IMG/VR virus record: IMGVR_UViG_3300005253_000563
Location: 1-56,414 of that record
Source of the DNA: a virus
Length of the DNA stretch: 56,414 nt
Reading direction: 5' to 3' (one strand)
Shown: positions 1-8,393 of the stretch, piece after piece
Layout: each line of letters begins with the position of its first letter
How positions within the stretch are numbered: the first letter of the stretch is position 1
Notes under the pieces: generated by a model
What the model was told of the DNA's origin: nothing
Seen by the model: the letters and a program-made list of their open reading frames with translations, nothing else
The model's database searches: none
Position numbers and translations under genes: made by a program

Positions 1-169
1 CCGCTAGCGCGTCCTCACGCGGGCTGGTGCGATCCTGAGCAGGAGCAGTAGGAGGCGGGGGGCCACCACGACGGGCAATCCCTGGCCGATCCATCAAACC
101 AGAACGAATCTTATTGAGTTGTTGCCGTCTCGCCGCTGCATTAGCTAATGTTGAACCTGTGTCCGGCAT
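1..169 (-). CDS. Hypothetical protein, N-terminal part (runs off the left edge)
   Basis: The frame opens with ATG at 169-167, overlapping the stop of the preceding gene as TAATG, with GGAGAG a few bases upstream. About 56 residues are visible: MPDTGSTLANAAARRQQL, then a basic stretch, a run of prolines (GGPPPPTAP) and an acidic end. The frame stays open to base 1, so the gene is cut by the window. I do not recognise it. It is the most distal visible gene of the minus-strand virion operon, after the portal block, and is probably virion-associated by position only. Confidence 0.6.
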   Translation of the reverse strand, partial: MPDTGSTLANAAARRQQLNKIRSGLMDRPGIARRGGPPPPTAPAQDRTSPREDALA

Positions 170-1242
170 TAAACTCTCCTCGCCTGAGCTACGGGGGCAC
201 CAGTAGCAGTCTGCTGACGTCTTGCCCTCTCACCCTTCTTAGACTGAACGAAAGTAGCCAACATTCCCGTATCCCCACCAAACCGCTCTCCTAGAAAATC
301 AGTTGGAGAGAACTTGAAGATAGGTGTGACCTTAGAACGACGGAAAAGTTCCTCTTGCTCTACAAAAATAGACCTTCCTGTTTCGGTACGGGTGATATCC
401 TCTTCGGTTGTACCTGTTTCAGTACGAGTAGTGTCTTCAGTCGCAGAGGTAGTCTGGTCTTGAGTAGTAGCGATACTTTCCCGCTGACGTTGTACGTCAC
501 CGTCAATTACGCTCTTAACATTCTCGTTTGTTACTTCCCTACCTGTCTGTCGTAGAACCTCCTCAGCCTGCGTGCGTGTCATACGTGTTATTGTTTGTTT
601 CGCCTTAGAAACAGTTTTCTTCCCAAACGTAGTATCAGTACGCCTTCCTGCCCGCGTACCTAAGAACTGCTCACCACCACCCAAGCCAGCGATATCGAAG
701 AGGTCTTCTCCCCGAGCGGCTCGTTGAGCTAGATTGCCCATATACTCATTCAGTAACCCGCTCATAAGACCCGAACCAGGGTCAAGTAGGATGTTAAGAT
801 CGGCGGGGCTCATCCCCGCAGCAAGCATATCCTGCCCAAATCCCGCAAAGGCGTTAGAGAAGTCATCAAGGAATTCTTCAGGTGTAGGTACGTCAATGTA
901 TACACGATTTCTCTGAAAGATGAATTCGTCACTACGTATAGTTTCCGTGCCCCGTATACGCTCTGTGGTACTGATCCTCTCAGTGCCGGTACGAGTCTGT
1001 CTAGTGTCACCGCTCCTCGAAACGTCTCCTGTACGTGAGACTTCCTCAGCACGCCCAGCAGCCTCTGCGGTCTCCCTTTCAAAGTAGGCATCGATTAGAT
1101 CATCTATACCCCCTCCTCCACCACGACTGATATCAATAGGGTCAGTGAACATATCTGGCAAGAACCCGCTATCGCCATCCCCCTGCCCCTGCCTATCAGG
1201 AACGAAGATTAGTTGACCTTCAGGTGATAATTTCCAGCCCAT
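169..1242 (-). CDS. Low-complexity Arg/Thr/Glu-rich hypothetical protein (virion operon)
   Basis: 357 residues, not recognised. Residues ~60-105 and ~255-300 are built of degenerate short repeats around R-T-G/T-E (for example TRTETGTTEED and TRTETGR), separated by a more ordinary helical centre with hydrophobic residues (EEFLDDFSNAFAGFGQDMLA). No signal peptide or membrane segment is visible. It overlaps the upstream gene by one base (TAATG at 1242), so translation is probably coupled. Its place directly after the portal genes suggests a head or head-associated protein; that is inference. Confidence 0.6.
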   Translation of the reverse strand: MGWKLSPEGQLIFVPDRQGQGDGDSGFLPDMFTDPIDISRGGGGGIDDLIDAYFERETAEAAGRAEEVSRTGDVSRSGDTRQTRTGTERISTTERIRGTETIRSDEFIFQRNRVYIDVPTPEEFLDDFSNAFAGFGQDMLAAGMSPADLNILLDPGSGLMSGLLNEYMGNLAQRAARGEDLFDIAGLGGGEQFLGTRAGRRTDTTFGKKTVSKAKQTITRMTRTQAEEVLRQTGREVTNENVKSVIDGDVQRQRESIATTQDQTTSATEDTTRTETGTTEEDITRTETGRSIFVEQEELFRRSKVTPIFKFSPTDFLGERFGGDTGMLATFVQSKKGERARRQQTATGAPVAQARRV

Positions 1243-1433
1243 TAGTACAGCCTCAAGTTTCTCATGCGTTGCCTACTCTCTTGCCGTCCTTTACGCTGCT
1301 CTTTAAGTTGAGCATGGACAGACCGTGGGGGGGAGGGTGGTGTCTGCTCCTCAAGCTCCTGAGGAGTGAAATTTCTCTTAGAGCCAAAAACACGTTCGAT
1401 AAGACGGTCAGCTAATTTACTAGGTTTTGTCAT
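1242..1433 (-). CDS. Small basic hypothetical protein
   Basis: 63 residues, charged and Pro-containing (EEQTPPSPPRS), ending in a strongly basic helix-like tail (KEQRKGRQESRQRMRNLRLY). It overlaps the portal stop and the downstream start by one base each, so it sits inside a tightly coupled portal operon. No family recognised. A small head-completion or scaffold role would fit the position but is not shown. Confidence 0.6.
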   Translation of the reverse strand: MTKPSKLADRLIERVFGSKRNFTPQELEEQTPPSPPRSVHAQLKEQRKGRQESRQRMRNLRLY

Positions 1434-3430
1434 TAGACGCCTGCCCTCATACCGGTGGTTCCTGCGGCAGCCATACCCTCGGGGAGGTTATTCTCGGACC
1501 CATCCCTTTGAGTATTGAGACTCAAGGGTCCGACCTCTGGGCTAGGGAGACCAGGTTCCTGCCCTCCTGTATTGCCTGTAATTTGACGCATCTTCTGTTC
1601 TTCCACAAAAGAGGCAACAAACTCCTGATCTCGAATACGGGCAGCCATCTCCATCTCCCCATGTCTCTCTAAGGATTGAGCCATCTGTTCGAGGATAATG
1701 AGAGGGTCTCTGAAGGCTAGGTCTTCCCAGATACGATCCATCTCAGCCGTAGGGTCGTCTACTTGAAGAATCTCCTCTAGGACAGTCATTAGCGACATCA
1801 TCGGGTTGCGTGGGTCAAGAGCCATTCTTGCGGCGGTCATCCGAGCAGTCAGGTCATCCGGCAGAGAAGGCTTTATTACAGGCACAGGCCGGTAATGCCG
1901 CCCTTGATCTAGCTCAGTACGAGGATCAAATTCGAGGGTGAACCAGGATTTCTTGGGCGTAGACGCGTGCAAATCGAAAGCACCAATTATTGGCGCAGCC
2001 TTCTGAAGCTGAGCGAGGACAGATGTCCCCGCCGCTATTCCGAAGTACTTCATACCCCCTAAGAAAGGATCAATCGAACCTAAGGCCGCGTTAGCGACCT
2101 GTTGAGCAAGAACCCCACTAGCGAAATTAGGAGACACGGCTTGAAGAACATTAGCGAGAACCCCCTTCTGTCGCTCCTCCTGAAGGAGTTCCACCAGCCT
2201 ATAGGCGTCTACCGATATTGGGCGCACCCCCAACGTATCTACTGTTTCCTGGGGGGCAAGGACTATGTTACTTCCAATACCACGTTCGTATTTAGGAGGT
2301 TCTGCATTTGATGTTTTGAATACCAGTGTCTCATACGTATTGACAGACAAGTGTTGAAAGATAGTAGCTACAACCTCATTGTACTGTGGTACTTGCTCTT
2401 CAACAGCACTAAGAATAGACCGTCCAATCTCAGCCACTCCAGACGCAGGGCCTTGCCAATTAAGTGCGAGCAGCGCTTGAGGATCAGCACTCTCCTGTAG
2501 TCTGTCGTCTAGGCGGGAAAGTAATGGCTGTTTATACTGATACGAGGCACCATTCACAGCCACACCAACAATGGGGAGTTCATCGTAAGTATACCCATGG
2601 AAATACGGGGGGACGAGCCAACGCCCATCACTTCCTACAGCACTACCAACGGCAGGAATAGAAATACCACTAGCCGACACAGACATACCTACAACCCCTA
2701 ATACCGCCGTGATGCCTTTACGGGGGTTACCCTGACCATCATCCCGGTCATTGCTCCAGAACTCTAGTTTCATTGCCGGAGCACTAGGGTCATAGTCACT
2801 TGTTACGGCAAGGTCAGCATAGACTCCTGGGTAGGTAGCAATCAAATCACCTAAGGTAGTAGGCTTCTCAATAATAATATGATTCAACCCATGCGCATCA
2901 ATATAAGGGTAAACCATACGTGAGTCGAAAATTTCAGGTATTAAAGGCGAGCGACGGTACCTGAGGGCTTCCGTTGTGATATGGAACTTTCCCCAGATCA
3001 TACCCCTCAGGAGTCCTTGGAAACAGACAGTCTCCCAGAAGGGACGTTGTAGACGTTGGACGAAGAGTTCATCCATGTCGTAGACCAGACCCTCCAAAGT
3101 ACGTTCAATCCTCCCCGCCCTACGACGCATCTCCTGGTTCTCGTCTTCAGCCCCTTTAAGGGGTATACGCCAGGTAGTTGGATTACGAGTCATAATAGAC
3201 AGAGCGGCGTCCACAGCAGTACGTGGCTCATTGGATATGAACCTTCGTGACACCCCCAGAGGCTTGCTCTGTTGGAGAATATCTTGGAGTTCGTACATTG
3301 ACGCCCAATAATTTTGTCTTAAATTAAGAGGCTTCCAATATGTAGTCAATTGCCTGTATCTAGTTAGCAACTTATTCTTTAAATCATCTAACTGCTGAGG
3401 TTGGATTAGATCGTGTTCAGGAACAGCCAT
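1433..3430 (-). CDS. Portal protein
   Basis: 665 residues, a usual length for large phage portals. Portals form the dodecameric ring at one capsid vertex through which the terminase pumps DNA. The N-terminus (DLKNKLLTRYRQLTTYWKPLNLRQNYWASMYELQ) and the following SNEPRTAVDAALSIMTRNP segment read like portal N-terminal domains. A long helical C-terminal part (residues ~560-640, FRDPLIILEQMAQSLERHGE) follows a beta-rich middle. It lies two genes downstream of the large terminase on the same strand. The assignment rests on composition, size and context; no single diagnostic motif exists for portals. Confidence 0.75.
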   Translation of the reverse strand: MAVPEHDLIQPQQLDDLKNKLLTRYRQLTTYWKPLNLRQNYWASMYELQDILQQSKPLGVSRRFISNEPRTAVDAALSIMTRNPTTWRIPLKGAEDENQEMRRRAGRIERTLEGLVYDMDELFVQRLQRPFWETVCFQGLLRGMIWGKFHITTEALRYRRSPLIPEIFDSRMVYPYIDAHGLNHIIIEKPTTLGDLIATYPGVYADLAVTSDYDPSAPAMKLEFWSNDRDDGQGNPRKGITAVLGVVGMSVSASGISIPAVGSAVGSDGRWLVPPYFHGYTYDELPIVGVAVNGASYQYKQPLLSRLDDRLQESADPQALLALNWQGPASGVAEIGRSILSAVEEQVPQYNEVVATIFQHLSVNTYETLVFKTSNAEPPKYERGIGSNIVLAPQETVDTLGVRPISVDAYRLVELLQEERQKGVLANVLQAVSPNFASGVLAQQVANAALGSIDPFLGGMKYFGIAAGTSVLAQLQKAAPIIGAFDLHASTPKKSWFTLEFDPRTELDQGRHYRPVPVIKPSLPDDLTARMTAARMALDPRNPMMSLMTVLEEILQVDDPTAEMDRIWEDLAFRDPLIILEQMAQSLERHGEMEMAARIRDQEFVASFVEEQKMRQITGNTGGQEPGLPSPEVGPLSLNTQRDGSENNLPEGMAAAGTTGMRAGV

Positions 3431-3431
3431 T

Positions 3432-4091
3432 TTAGAAATCTATTCCCCGTTTCTTACTCTTAACTCTCCGGCCTAATTTTCTCATTAGACTACGAGCTTT
3501 CCTTCGTTGGGACCGGTTACCTGTTGTAGCAACCGCACTAAGGTGCGGTGTTTGAAATCCCTGAGTGGTTTTAGGTGCTTGACCCCCTTTAAGCATGGAA
3601 ATATCTCTAGTGCGACGGGGCACTGGAGTCAATTCGGTACGAGGAGTTACACCTGTCTTCTTTAGAGGGTTCCCCTTTTCAATAATCTTATGCTCTTGCT
3701 CAAAAGTAAGGTTTTTAGGGGCCAATACTTGGTGTTGAACTTCATGCCGCGCTAATTCCGTTCCACGAGCCCCAACCAACTCACTCAGTCCCCCAAGACC
3801 TCCGCTTGTAACAATTCCTGTTCGAGTAGTTTTGAATCCTTCTGACCCTCTAATCGCAAAAGCTACGAAGTTAGGGGATGTCCTAAAATGCTTAGCCAAA
3901 GAGGTATCAAGGCGTACAGGCTGTGGTCGAGTAGCGAAGCCCGACTTTTTCACTATCTTCTGCTCAGTGGGAGATAGCGCAGCAATAGCAGCTTCTTGCT
4001 TTTTAGCGAAAGCCCGTAGCCTCTGCTCAGGATTTCCTATCATCCGCCGTCGTGCCCTACTCGAAATTACGTGGTCAGGTTTATGGGGCAT
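3432..4091 (-). CDS. HEVQH-motif protein between terminase and portal
   Basis: 219 residues. Residues ~110-120 read TELARHEVQHQ, an HExxH metal-site pattern preceded by Ala-Arg as in zincin peptidases. No clear third ligand can be assigned. The C-terminus is very basic (RSQRRKARSLMRKLGRRVKSKKRG). The gene at 5896-6402 has the matching ARHEVAH motif and a similar basic RRRA/RRKA tail, so the two look like diverged paralogues on either side of the terminase gene. Possible roles are capsid maturation peptidase or structural protein; neither is demonstrated. Confidence 0.6.
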   Translation of the reverse strand: MPHKPDHVISSRARRRMIGNPEQRLRAFAKKQEAAIAALSPTEQKIVKKSGFATRPQPVRLDTSLAKHFRTSPNFVAFAIRGSEGFKTTRTGIVTSGGLGGLSELVGARGTELARHEVQHQVLAPKNLTFEQEHKIIEKGNPLKKTGVTPRTELTPVPRRTRDISMLKGGQAPKTTQGFQTPHLSAVATTGNRSQRRKARSLMRKLGRRVKSKKRGIDF

Positions 4092-5894
4092 TTATCTCAT
4101 CCAGGGCTCAGCGACCCTAGTCCCCTCCTTCTGACGGCTAAGCACCACCCCTGTTGGCCCTACAACTACTGTCTCTCCCGGCTCTATAGGCCTACTCTCT
4201 CCATACTCTTTCGGGGGAGCCATAGCTCTCGCACCTGTTAAAGGAGCAATATAACAAAGACCAGCATAGCACATTACGATATCATCCTTCTGACCTTTAC
4301 CTACCGCCTTGAGGCCATCCCTCTTCTGTGCTACTTTCATCAGAGTGAACGCGCCCATCTGACGCACACCCCAAGCGTCTCGGGTCTTAAATGTACTATC
4401 GAACACCGCCGCACGAAGAGCACCAAGAATGGCCTGTCGCATCTGGTTAGGATGACCCCAGGGGCTTTCTACGGGCTTATCAATCCTCATAGATTTACCT
4501 GGTTCAATGAAATACCAAAGGTTTTTATAGCCAATTTCTTGAATCTTAGCTACACATACCGACCCCAGCGCATCACGCTCGCCTCCCAACAAGGCGTTAT
4601 TGTAAAATCGCGCAATAGCCACTGCCATTGGGGCAACTTCTTGTGGTGCGGCTTTAACACACAACCGAGCCGCAAGTATCATACTGGCGCAATCCAGTAC
4701 ATTGATAGCCGAATAATCAGCAGCGGCATCCAACCCCCCACCAGCACAGTCCACCCACACAGCATAAGGACGGCCTAAATCGGGATGTTGCCAAATATGG
4801 AGACCATCCCCCCCAAAAGTTACTGAGCTACCTAACACCGATTGTACGATTTCCAAAGGCTCCTCAATACCATCCCGGAGTCTCTTCAAGTGATCAATAC
4901 CGTCCAGTGACGCGAAATAGTTACCTCCTTTAGATAGGAAGCAACCCTCTAGCGTCTCAACATACTCTTGTAGGAAGGGAGCATCAGTCCTATCCTGCTC
5001 CTTTTTCCTAACACGCCGCCACATTATCTGGCCCACGTCCAATCCCACTTCTACCATGAGTTTCTCCTCATCAGCAGTGGGGTGAAACTCACGAAGTATT
5101 TGTGCCCACACCTCAGAGGAATACGTGAGATCGCAAGCAGTCGTATCAGAGAGAGTGCCCGCACGATAGCGGGGTTCGATATGCCAGGGATAGAAGTGTG
5201 TAGACCAACTCGACATAGGATCGTACAGTTGAGAGCCCTGCACTAGACTATGAAACTCACCTTCAGCTCCATTGGGGGTGGATTCAATATCCAACCACCC
5301 TACAGGAGCACCAGGCACTGAGGGGAGAATACCCCCCAACAAGGCTTTTGCGCGCTCATTGGGCCAGTGGGCATATTCCGACAAATGAACTATACCGGCA
5401 GAGTACGCACGACCTGCCGTTAATTCATTTCCCGACCCCCAAAGGTAACGAGCACCTGTATCAGTAAAGACCAACTCTTCCTTACTGGAACGATGAGGAT
5501 GGGGAAAGCCTTTCTGCTCTAAGTCCCTCAGGTGATGTTCAATACGAGCGCGAAAAGTCGCAGTGGTTTGGTCATCTTGCGTCATTGTTAGACACGTCAT
5601 ACTGTGCGGCCCCACCATCCTACGGAGGTTCTTAGCTAATATGAAGGAGGATGCGCGAGTTTGACGGCCCTTGATAGTAATATCACGTCCAGTCTTGTTG
5701 TGAGACATCTGTATCTGCTGGGGGTACAGATGAAAGTCTACGACCATACCCCCCTTTTCAGAAGGAATAGTTAAGAGAGTCTCTATCCAATCAATTTCAT
5801 CCTGGGGTTCTTCGCCGAAGAATAACCGCTGGACGTTAGGGTCAGAGTAGTCTCCTTGCTCGAACCTCGTAAGGGCGGTTGTCTTGGGAGGCAT
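4092..5894 (-). CDS. terL: Terminase large subunit (packaging ATPase and nuclease)
   Basis: 600 residues. It powers DNA translocation into the capsid and cuts concatemers. The ATPase region shows an adenine-motif-like FHLYPQQIQM, a deviant P-loop (KGRQTRASS, residues ~76-84, with no obvious GK[ST]), a Walker B variant IVHLSEYAHWP as in many TerL proteins with SE instead of DE, and motif III ESTPNG. The RNase H-like nuclease domain follows, with an acidic strand YAVWVDCAGG near residue 385 and DDIVMCYAGL near residue 545. ATG start at 5894. It lies between the two HEVxH genes. Confidence 0.9.
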   Translation of the reverse strand: MPPKTTALTRFEQGDYSDPNVQRLFFGEEPQDEIDWIETLLTIPSEKGGMVVDFHLYPQQIQMSHNKTGRDITIKGRQTRASSFILAKNLRRMVGPHSMTCLTMTQDDQTTATFRARIEHHLRDLEQKGFPHPHRSSKEELVFTDTGARYLWGSGNELTAGRAYSAGIVHLSEYAHWPNERAKALLGGILPSVPGAPVGWLDIESTPNGAEGEFHSLVQGSQLYDPMSSWSTHFYPWHIEPRYRAGTLSDTTACDLTYSSEVWAQILREFHPTADEEKLMVEVGLDVGQIMWRRVRKKEQDRTDAPFLQEYVETLEGCFLSKGGNYFASLDGIDHLKRLRDGIEEPLEIVQSVLGSSVTFGGDGLHIWQHPDLGRPYAVWVDCAGGGLDAAADYSAINVLDCASMILAARLCVKAAPQEVAPMAVAIARFYNNALLGGERDALGSVCVAKIQEIGYKNLWYFIEPGKSMRIDKPVESPWGHPNQMRQAILGALRAAVFDSTFKTRDAWGVRQMGAFTLMKVAQKRDGLKAVGKGQKDDIVMCYAGLCYIAPLTGARAMAPPKEYGESRPIEPGETVVVGPTGVVLSRQKEGTRVAEPWMR

Positions 5895-5895
5895 T

Positions 5896-6402
5896 TTATC
5901 TTACCGCAGGAAGTTTTGACTTCCCCTTGTTCTTTGCTCCATAATGCAATAAGGCTCGCCGACGTTCTCGGGTATTCTGTTGAAACTTGCCCGCGTGTTG
6001 TGTCTGAACTCCTGACATTAAATCTTGTGAGCCTTGTCCGGCAGCTCTAATTGCAGGATGTTTAGCCTTCCCAGTAGGGAGAATGTGTGCCACTTCATGG
6101 CGGGCAATAGGCAAGAGTTTGGTTTGGGGTGCGACTAAATCGCCTTTCTTATCGGTAAAGAAGTATATTGTAGGTCTCGATGCCTCAGGATCGACACTAG
6201 CAAAAGCAGCAGCCACCTTTGTGCCTCGCCTCAGTCCTTGATCAATTACTGTAGATGTTTTTACAGAAATCTGCGAACGTATATGCTCAGGCAATTCGGA
6301 GAGAGCCTTTCTCACAACCGTAGTTGCTTGGCCTCGTGCTCGACGACGCGTTGAAAGGTGTCGCCTCACATGTTTACGACGAGAGCGATTACTTTGTGGC
6401 AT
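5896..6402 (-). CDS. HEVAH-motif small basic protein upstream of terminase
   Basis: 168 residues. The N-terminus is extremely Arg-rich. Residues ~101-110 contain PIARHEVAHIL, an HExxH pattern in a hydrophobic helix context typical of zinc metallopeptidases. A basic tail (RERRRALLHYGAKNKGKSK) follows. The start overlaps the stop of the upstream small membrane-protein gene (TAATG). It resembles the 3432-4091 product in motif and tail. Function unknown; a virion metallopeptidase-like role is inference. Confidence 0.6.
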   Translation of the reverse strand: MPQSNRSRRKHVRRHLSTRRRARGQATTVVRKALSELPEHIRSQISVKTSTVIDQGLRRGTKVAAAFASVDPEASRPTIYFFTDKKGDLVAPQTKLLPIARHEVAHILPTGKAKHPAIRAAGQGSQDLMSGVQTQHAGKFQQNTRERRRALLHYGAKNKGKSKLPAVR

Positions 6403-6515
6403 TATCTACCTCGCCACCAAGGGAGAAAGCGTCTTCCACCCCACCATAGGAGAACTACCACGCCCAAGAAGGTGTCTATGGAATTTACTAAAGTCCAAAG
6501 GTCGTTGACACCCAC
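6402..6515 (-). CDS. Very small single-span membrane protein
   Basis: 37 residues from GTG at 6515, preceded by GGAGG with 9 bases of spacing (an earlier in-frame GTG lies at 6524). The product has one hydrophobic stretch (TFLGVVVLLWW) followed by a basic, Trp-rich tail (GGRRFLPWWRGR), positive side likely cytoplasmic. Its TAA overlaps the ATG of the next gene, which supports real translation. Function unknown. Confidence 0.5.
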   Translation of the reverse strand: MGVNDLWTLVNSIDTFLGVVVLLWWGGRRFLPWWRGR

Positions 6516-6552
6516 AATTATCACCCTCCGTCACTGTGGTCACCTCTAACTC

Positions 6553-7116
6553 CTAGAAAAAGCCAATACGTGTCTGTAGGCTCTGTACTCTACCTAATTG
6601 AAGTTGTTCTTTGTCCTGTATCCTAGCCGTAGCTTCTGCGCTTGCACGGGTCGTTCCACGCCGACCTCTCGCCGCCTTTTTTACTTTCATCCTCTGTTCC
6701 GCACCAAATCTAGCACGAGTCATTCCTCGGGGAAAAATGCTCTCACGAAATTCCTCCTGCTTTGCACGAACATTAGCCCTACCAATCCTACGCCCACGCG
6801 CTGCCGTACCTGGGGCTCCTCTTGCGCTACGGCGTCTTATTCGCCCGGTAGCGCCTGGAGCCACCATTCCCGGTCCAGGTGCTACTCCTACGGGACCGGG
6901 TATCCCTGTCCCACCACTGCCAACAGGAGGTCGGCGGGGAGGTACTTTTCTACCAGTAGGTGCTCCCCGAGCACCAATAGCCGCAAAGATATCAGTCGGT
7001 GTCATCTGTCCCGACTGAAACCCTTTAGTTATCTTTGCCGTAAATGCGGCATCTGATGCCCCCGCCTTAAACCGCTTTCGGGCACTACGTATAAATGCAG
7101 AATCACCTATAGGCAT
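6553..7116 (-). CDS. Basic Gly/Ala/Arg-rich hypothetical virion-operon protein
   Basis: 187 residues. The N-terminal 45 residues are helical (IRSARKRFKAGASDAAFTAKITKGF), then comes a Pro/Gly linker (RKVPPRRPPVGSGGTG...GPVGVAPGPG) and a strongly basic C-terminal half (RRSARGAPG, KKAARGRRG). Start ATG at 7116 overlaps the previous stop. Not recognised. The composition suggests a DNA- or scaffold-interacting head protein, by inference only. Confidence 0.6.
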   Translation of the reverse strand: MPIGDSAFIRSARKRFKAGASDAAFTAKITKGFQSGQMTPTDIFAAIGARGAPTGRKVPPRRPPVGSGGTGIPGPVGVAPGPGMVAPGATGRIRRRSARGAPGTAARGRRIGRANVRAKQEEFRESIFPRGMTRARFGAEQRMKVKKAARGRRGTTRASAEATARIQDKEQLQLGRVQSLQTRIGFF

Positions 7117-7295
7117 TACTTCCTCTTCTCCTTACATCTAGAAGCAACGAAACGTCGTTGTTTGTCACTATCAAAGTTTCCCTCATGAAGTATCTTACAT
7201 GCCTTATGGGACTTCAATTTACTTTTACTCCGAACAGTAGCACGCTTCTTGCGACTATCCGACACGGACTTACTTGTTCCCAGAGTTTCAGGCAC
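7116..7295 (-). CDS. Small basic protein with a SDKQRRF motif
   Basis: 59 residues starting at GTG 7295, with AGAAGG spaced six bases upstream; its stop overlaps the next ATG. The product is Lys/Arg/Ser-rich (KSVSDSRKKRATVRSKSK) and ends FDSDKQRRFVASRCKEKRK. The last part resembles the short SKAQRRF-type motif found in many small phage structural-operon proteins of unknown function. No annotated domain can be assigned. Confidence 0.55.
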   Translation of the reverse strand: MPETLGTSKSVSDSRKKRATVRSKSKLKSHKACKILHEGNFDSDKQRRFVASRCKEKRK

Positions 7296-7304
7296 TAAGC
7301 CTTC

Positions 7305-7658
7305 TCAAGTCCCTGTGTCTGCTACGAACGGACGTGCTAGAAGGACATGCAACTCCTGTATCTGTCCCTTCAGAGCACCAATCTTCTGATCTAGTATTTG
7401 ATCCTGACGCTTGTACTCCTCTAGTTGCTCATACGGGGGCTTTGTAGGAGGAGCAGCCCTCTCAACCGAAGACGACATAGGGTACATCTTGGCGAATAGT
7501 TCGCTCTGCTCCTGACGAAGACTCTTCAGTTCCTGAATGAGCTTCGTCAGGAACTCAGGTGTCTGTGACACGTGGTCGGCAGGGACAGACTGGCTGGGAG
7601 CGTTGTTATCCTGAGCAGGAGTAACGATTGTGTTCTTGTGGTCTTGGCTACAAGGCAT
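7305..7658 (-). CDS. Coiled-coil hypothetical protein (scaffold-like)
   Basis: 117 residues, with two predicted amphipathic helices (LTKLIQELKSLRQEQSELFAK, and later EYKRQDQILDQKIGALK) separated by a Pro-rich hinge. The N-terminus is Ser/Gln/Pro-rich. It directly follows the two tandem virion proteins in transcription order. Small coiled-coil proteins next to capsid genes are often scaffolds or neck proteins; the sequence shows only the coiled coil. Confidence 0.6.
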   Translation of the reverse strand: MPCSQDHKNTIVTPAQDNNAPSQSVPADHVSQTPEFLTKLIQELKSLRQEQSELFAKMYPMSSSVERAAPPTKPPYEQLEEYKRQDQILDQKIGALKGQIQELHVLLARPFVADTGT

Positions 7659-7668
7659 ACTACGCCTC

Positions 7669-8358
7669 CTAGACGATTATGCCGGTTTCGCCTTCAACCC
7701 ATATCCAAGTGGAAAAGTAATTGAAGGTTGCCTTACCAATAGTGAGTGTTATCTCAGACGGACCAATAACACACGCCATAGGGTCTTTAGCCCGCGCACT
7801 ATAAGCAAGACGTGTGAACATACCCTCTTCACTACTTCCTGCCTCCGGGGCCGCACCAAGAGTAGCATTTGCGCGCCAAATCTCCTGATACCTGTTACCT
7901 GCCGTTGCTGGCGACGTAATTGCCGTAACATCGCTCTGGACAGTAACACCCGAACCCGCAGCCAGGTCATTCTTCATATTGTAGACGGTCTGAGCCGTTC
8001 CGCCTGTAGGTGTGGTGTCCAACGAGTCGGCAAAGGCCAATATTGCTTCCATATCTTGGTCATCCACCAAATCATCAATATTGAGTTCCATATTGACTAG
8101 GAATACAGTGACTCCCTGAGGAACCTGCATATGAACATCAGGCTTGGTGGCATCATAAGCACCCGCAGATGCTACAACTGAAGTGCCCGTTCCAATATTA
8201 ACCATTTTGACGTTGCCCTGCAACAAGTGGTTAAGATACCAGTCTGCGGTAAACTGCACTCCATCAAAAGTCGCACGGGGCGGTGCGGTAGCTGCTCTAT
8301 ATCCTACACCCGTCTGGCTCCGCTCGACCAGGGGTTCCACATCTCGTGTGTTAGTCAT
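7669..8358 (-). CDS. Virion structural protein A (tandem paralogue)
   Basis: 229 residues, beta-rich, low in Cys. It shares a framework with the next gene upstream: VEP..ERSQTG at the N-terminus, then PRAT.DG.QFT.DWY.NHLLQGNVKM.NIG, then a Leu/Ile/Asp stretch (VNMELNIDDLVDD), VYNMKNDL and RYQE.WRA. A high-abundance virion component is plausible because the pair sits behind a strong promoter. I cannot match it to a known capsid fold, so capsid, decoration or tail-tube roles remain open. Confidence 0.6.
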   Translation of the reverse strand: MTNTRDVEPLVERSQTGVGYRAATAPPRATFDGVQFTADWYLNHLLQGNVKMVNIGTGTSVVASAGAYDATKPDVHMQVPQGVTVFLVNMELNIDDLVDDQDMEAILAFADSLDTTPTGGTAQTVYNMKNDLAAGSGVTVQSDVTAITSPATAGNRYQEIWRANATLGAAPEAGSSEEGMFTRLAYSARAKDPMACVIGPSEITLTIGKATFNYFSTWIWVEGETGIIV

Positions 8359-8393
8359 TCGATTCGTTCTCCTTTTGATTTCCTAGTTCGAGC

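Noticed and set aside
6598-7056. 152-residue plus-strand open frame
   Set aside because: Antisense to the basic 6553-7116 gene; Ser/Cys-rich composition without motifs.
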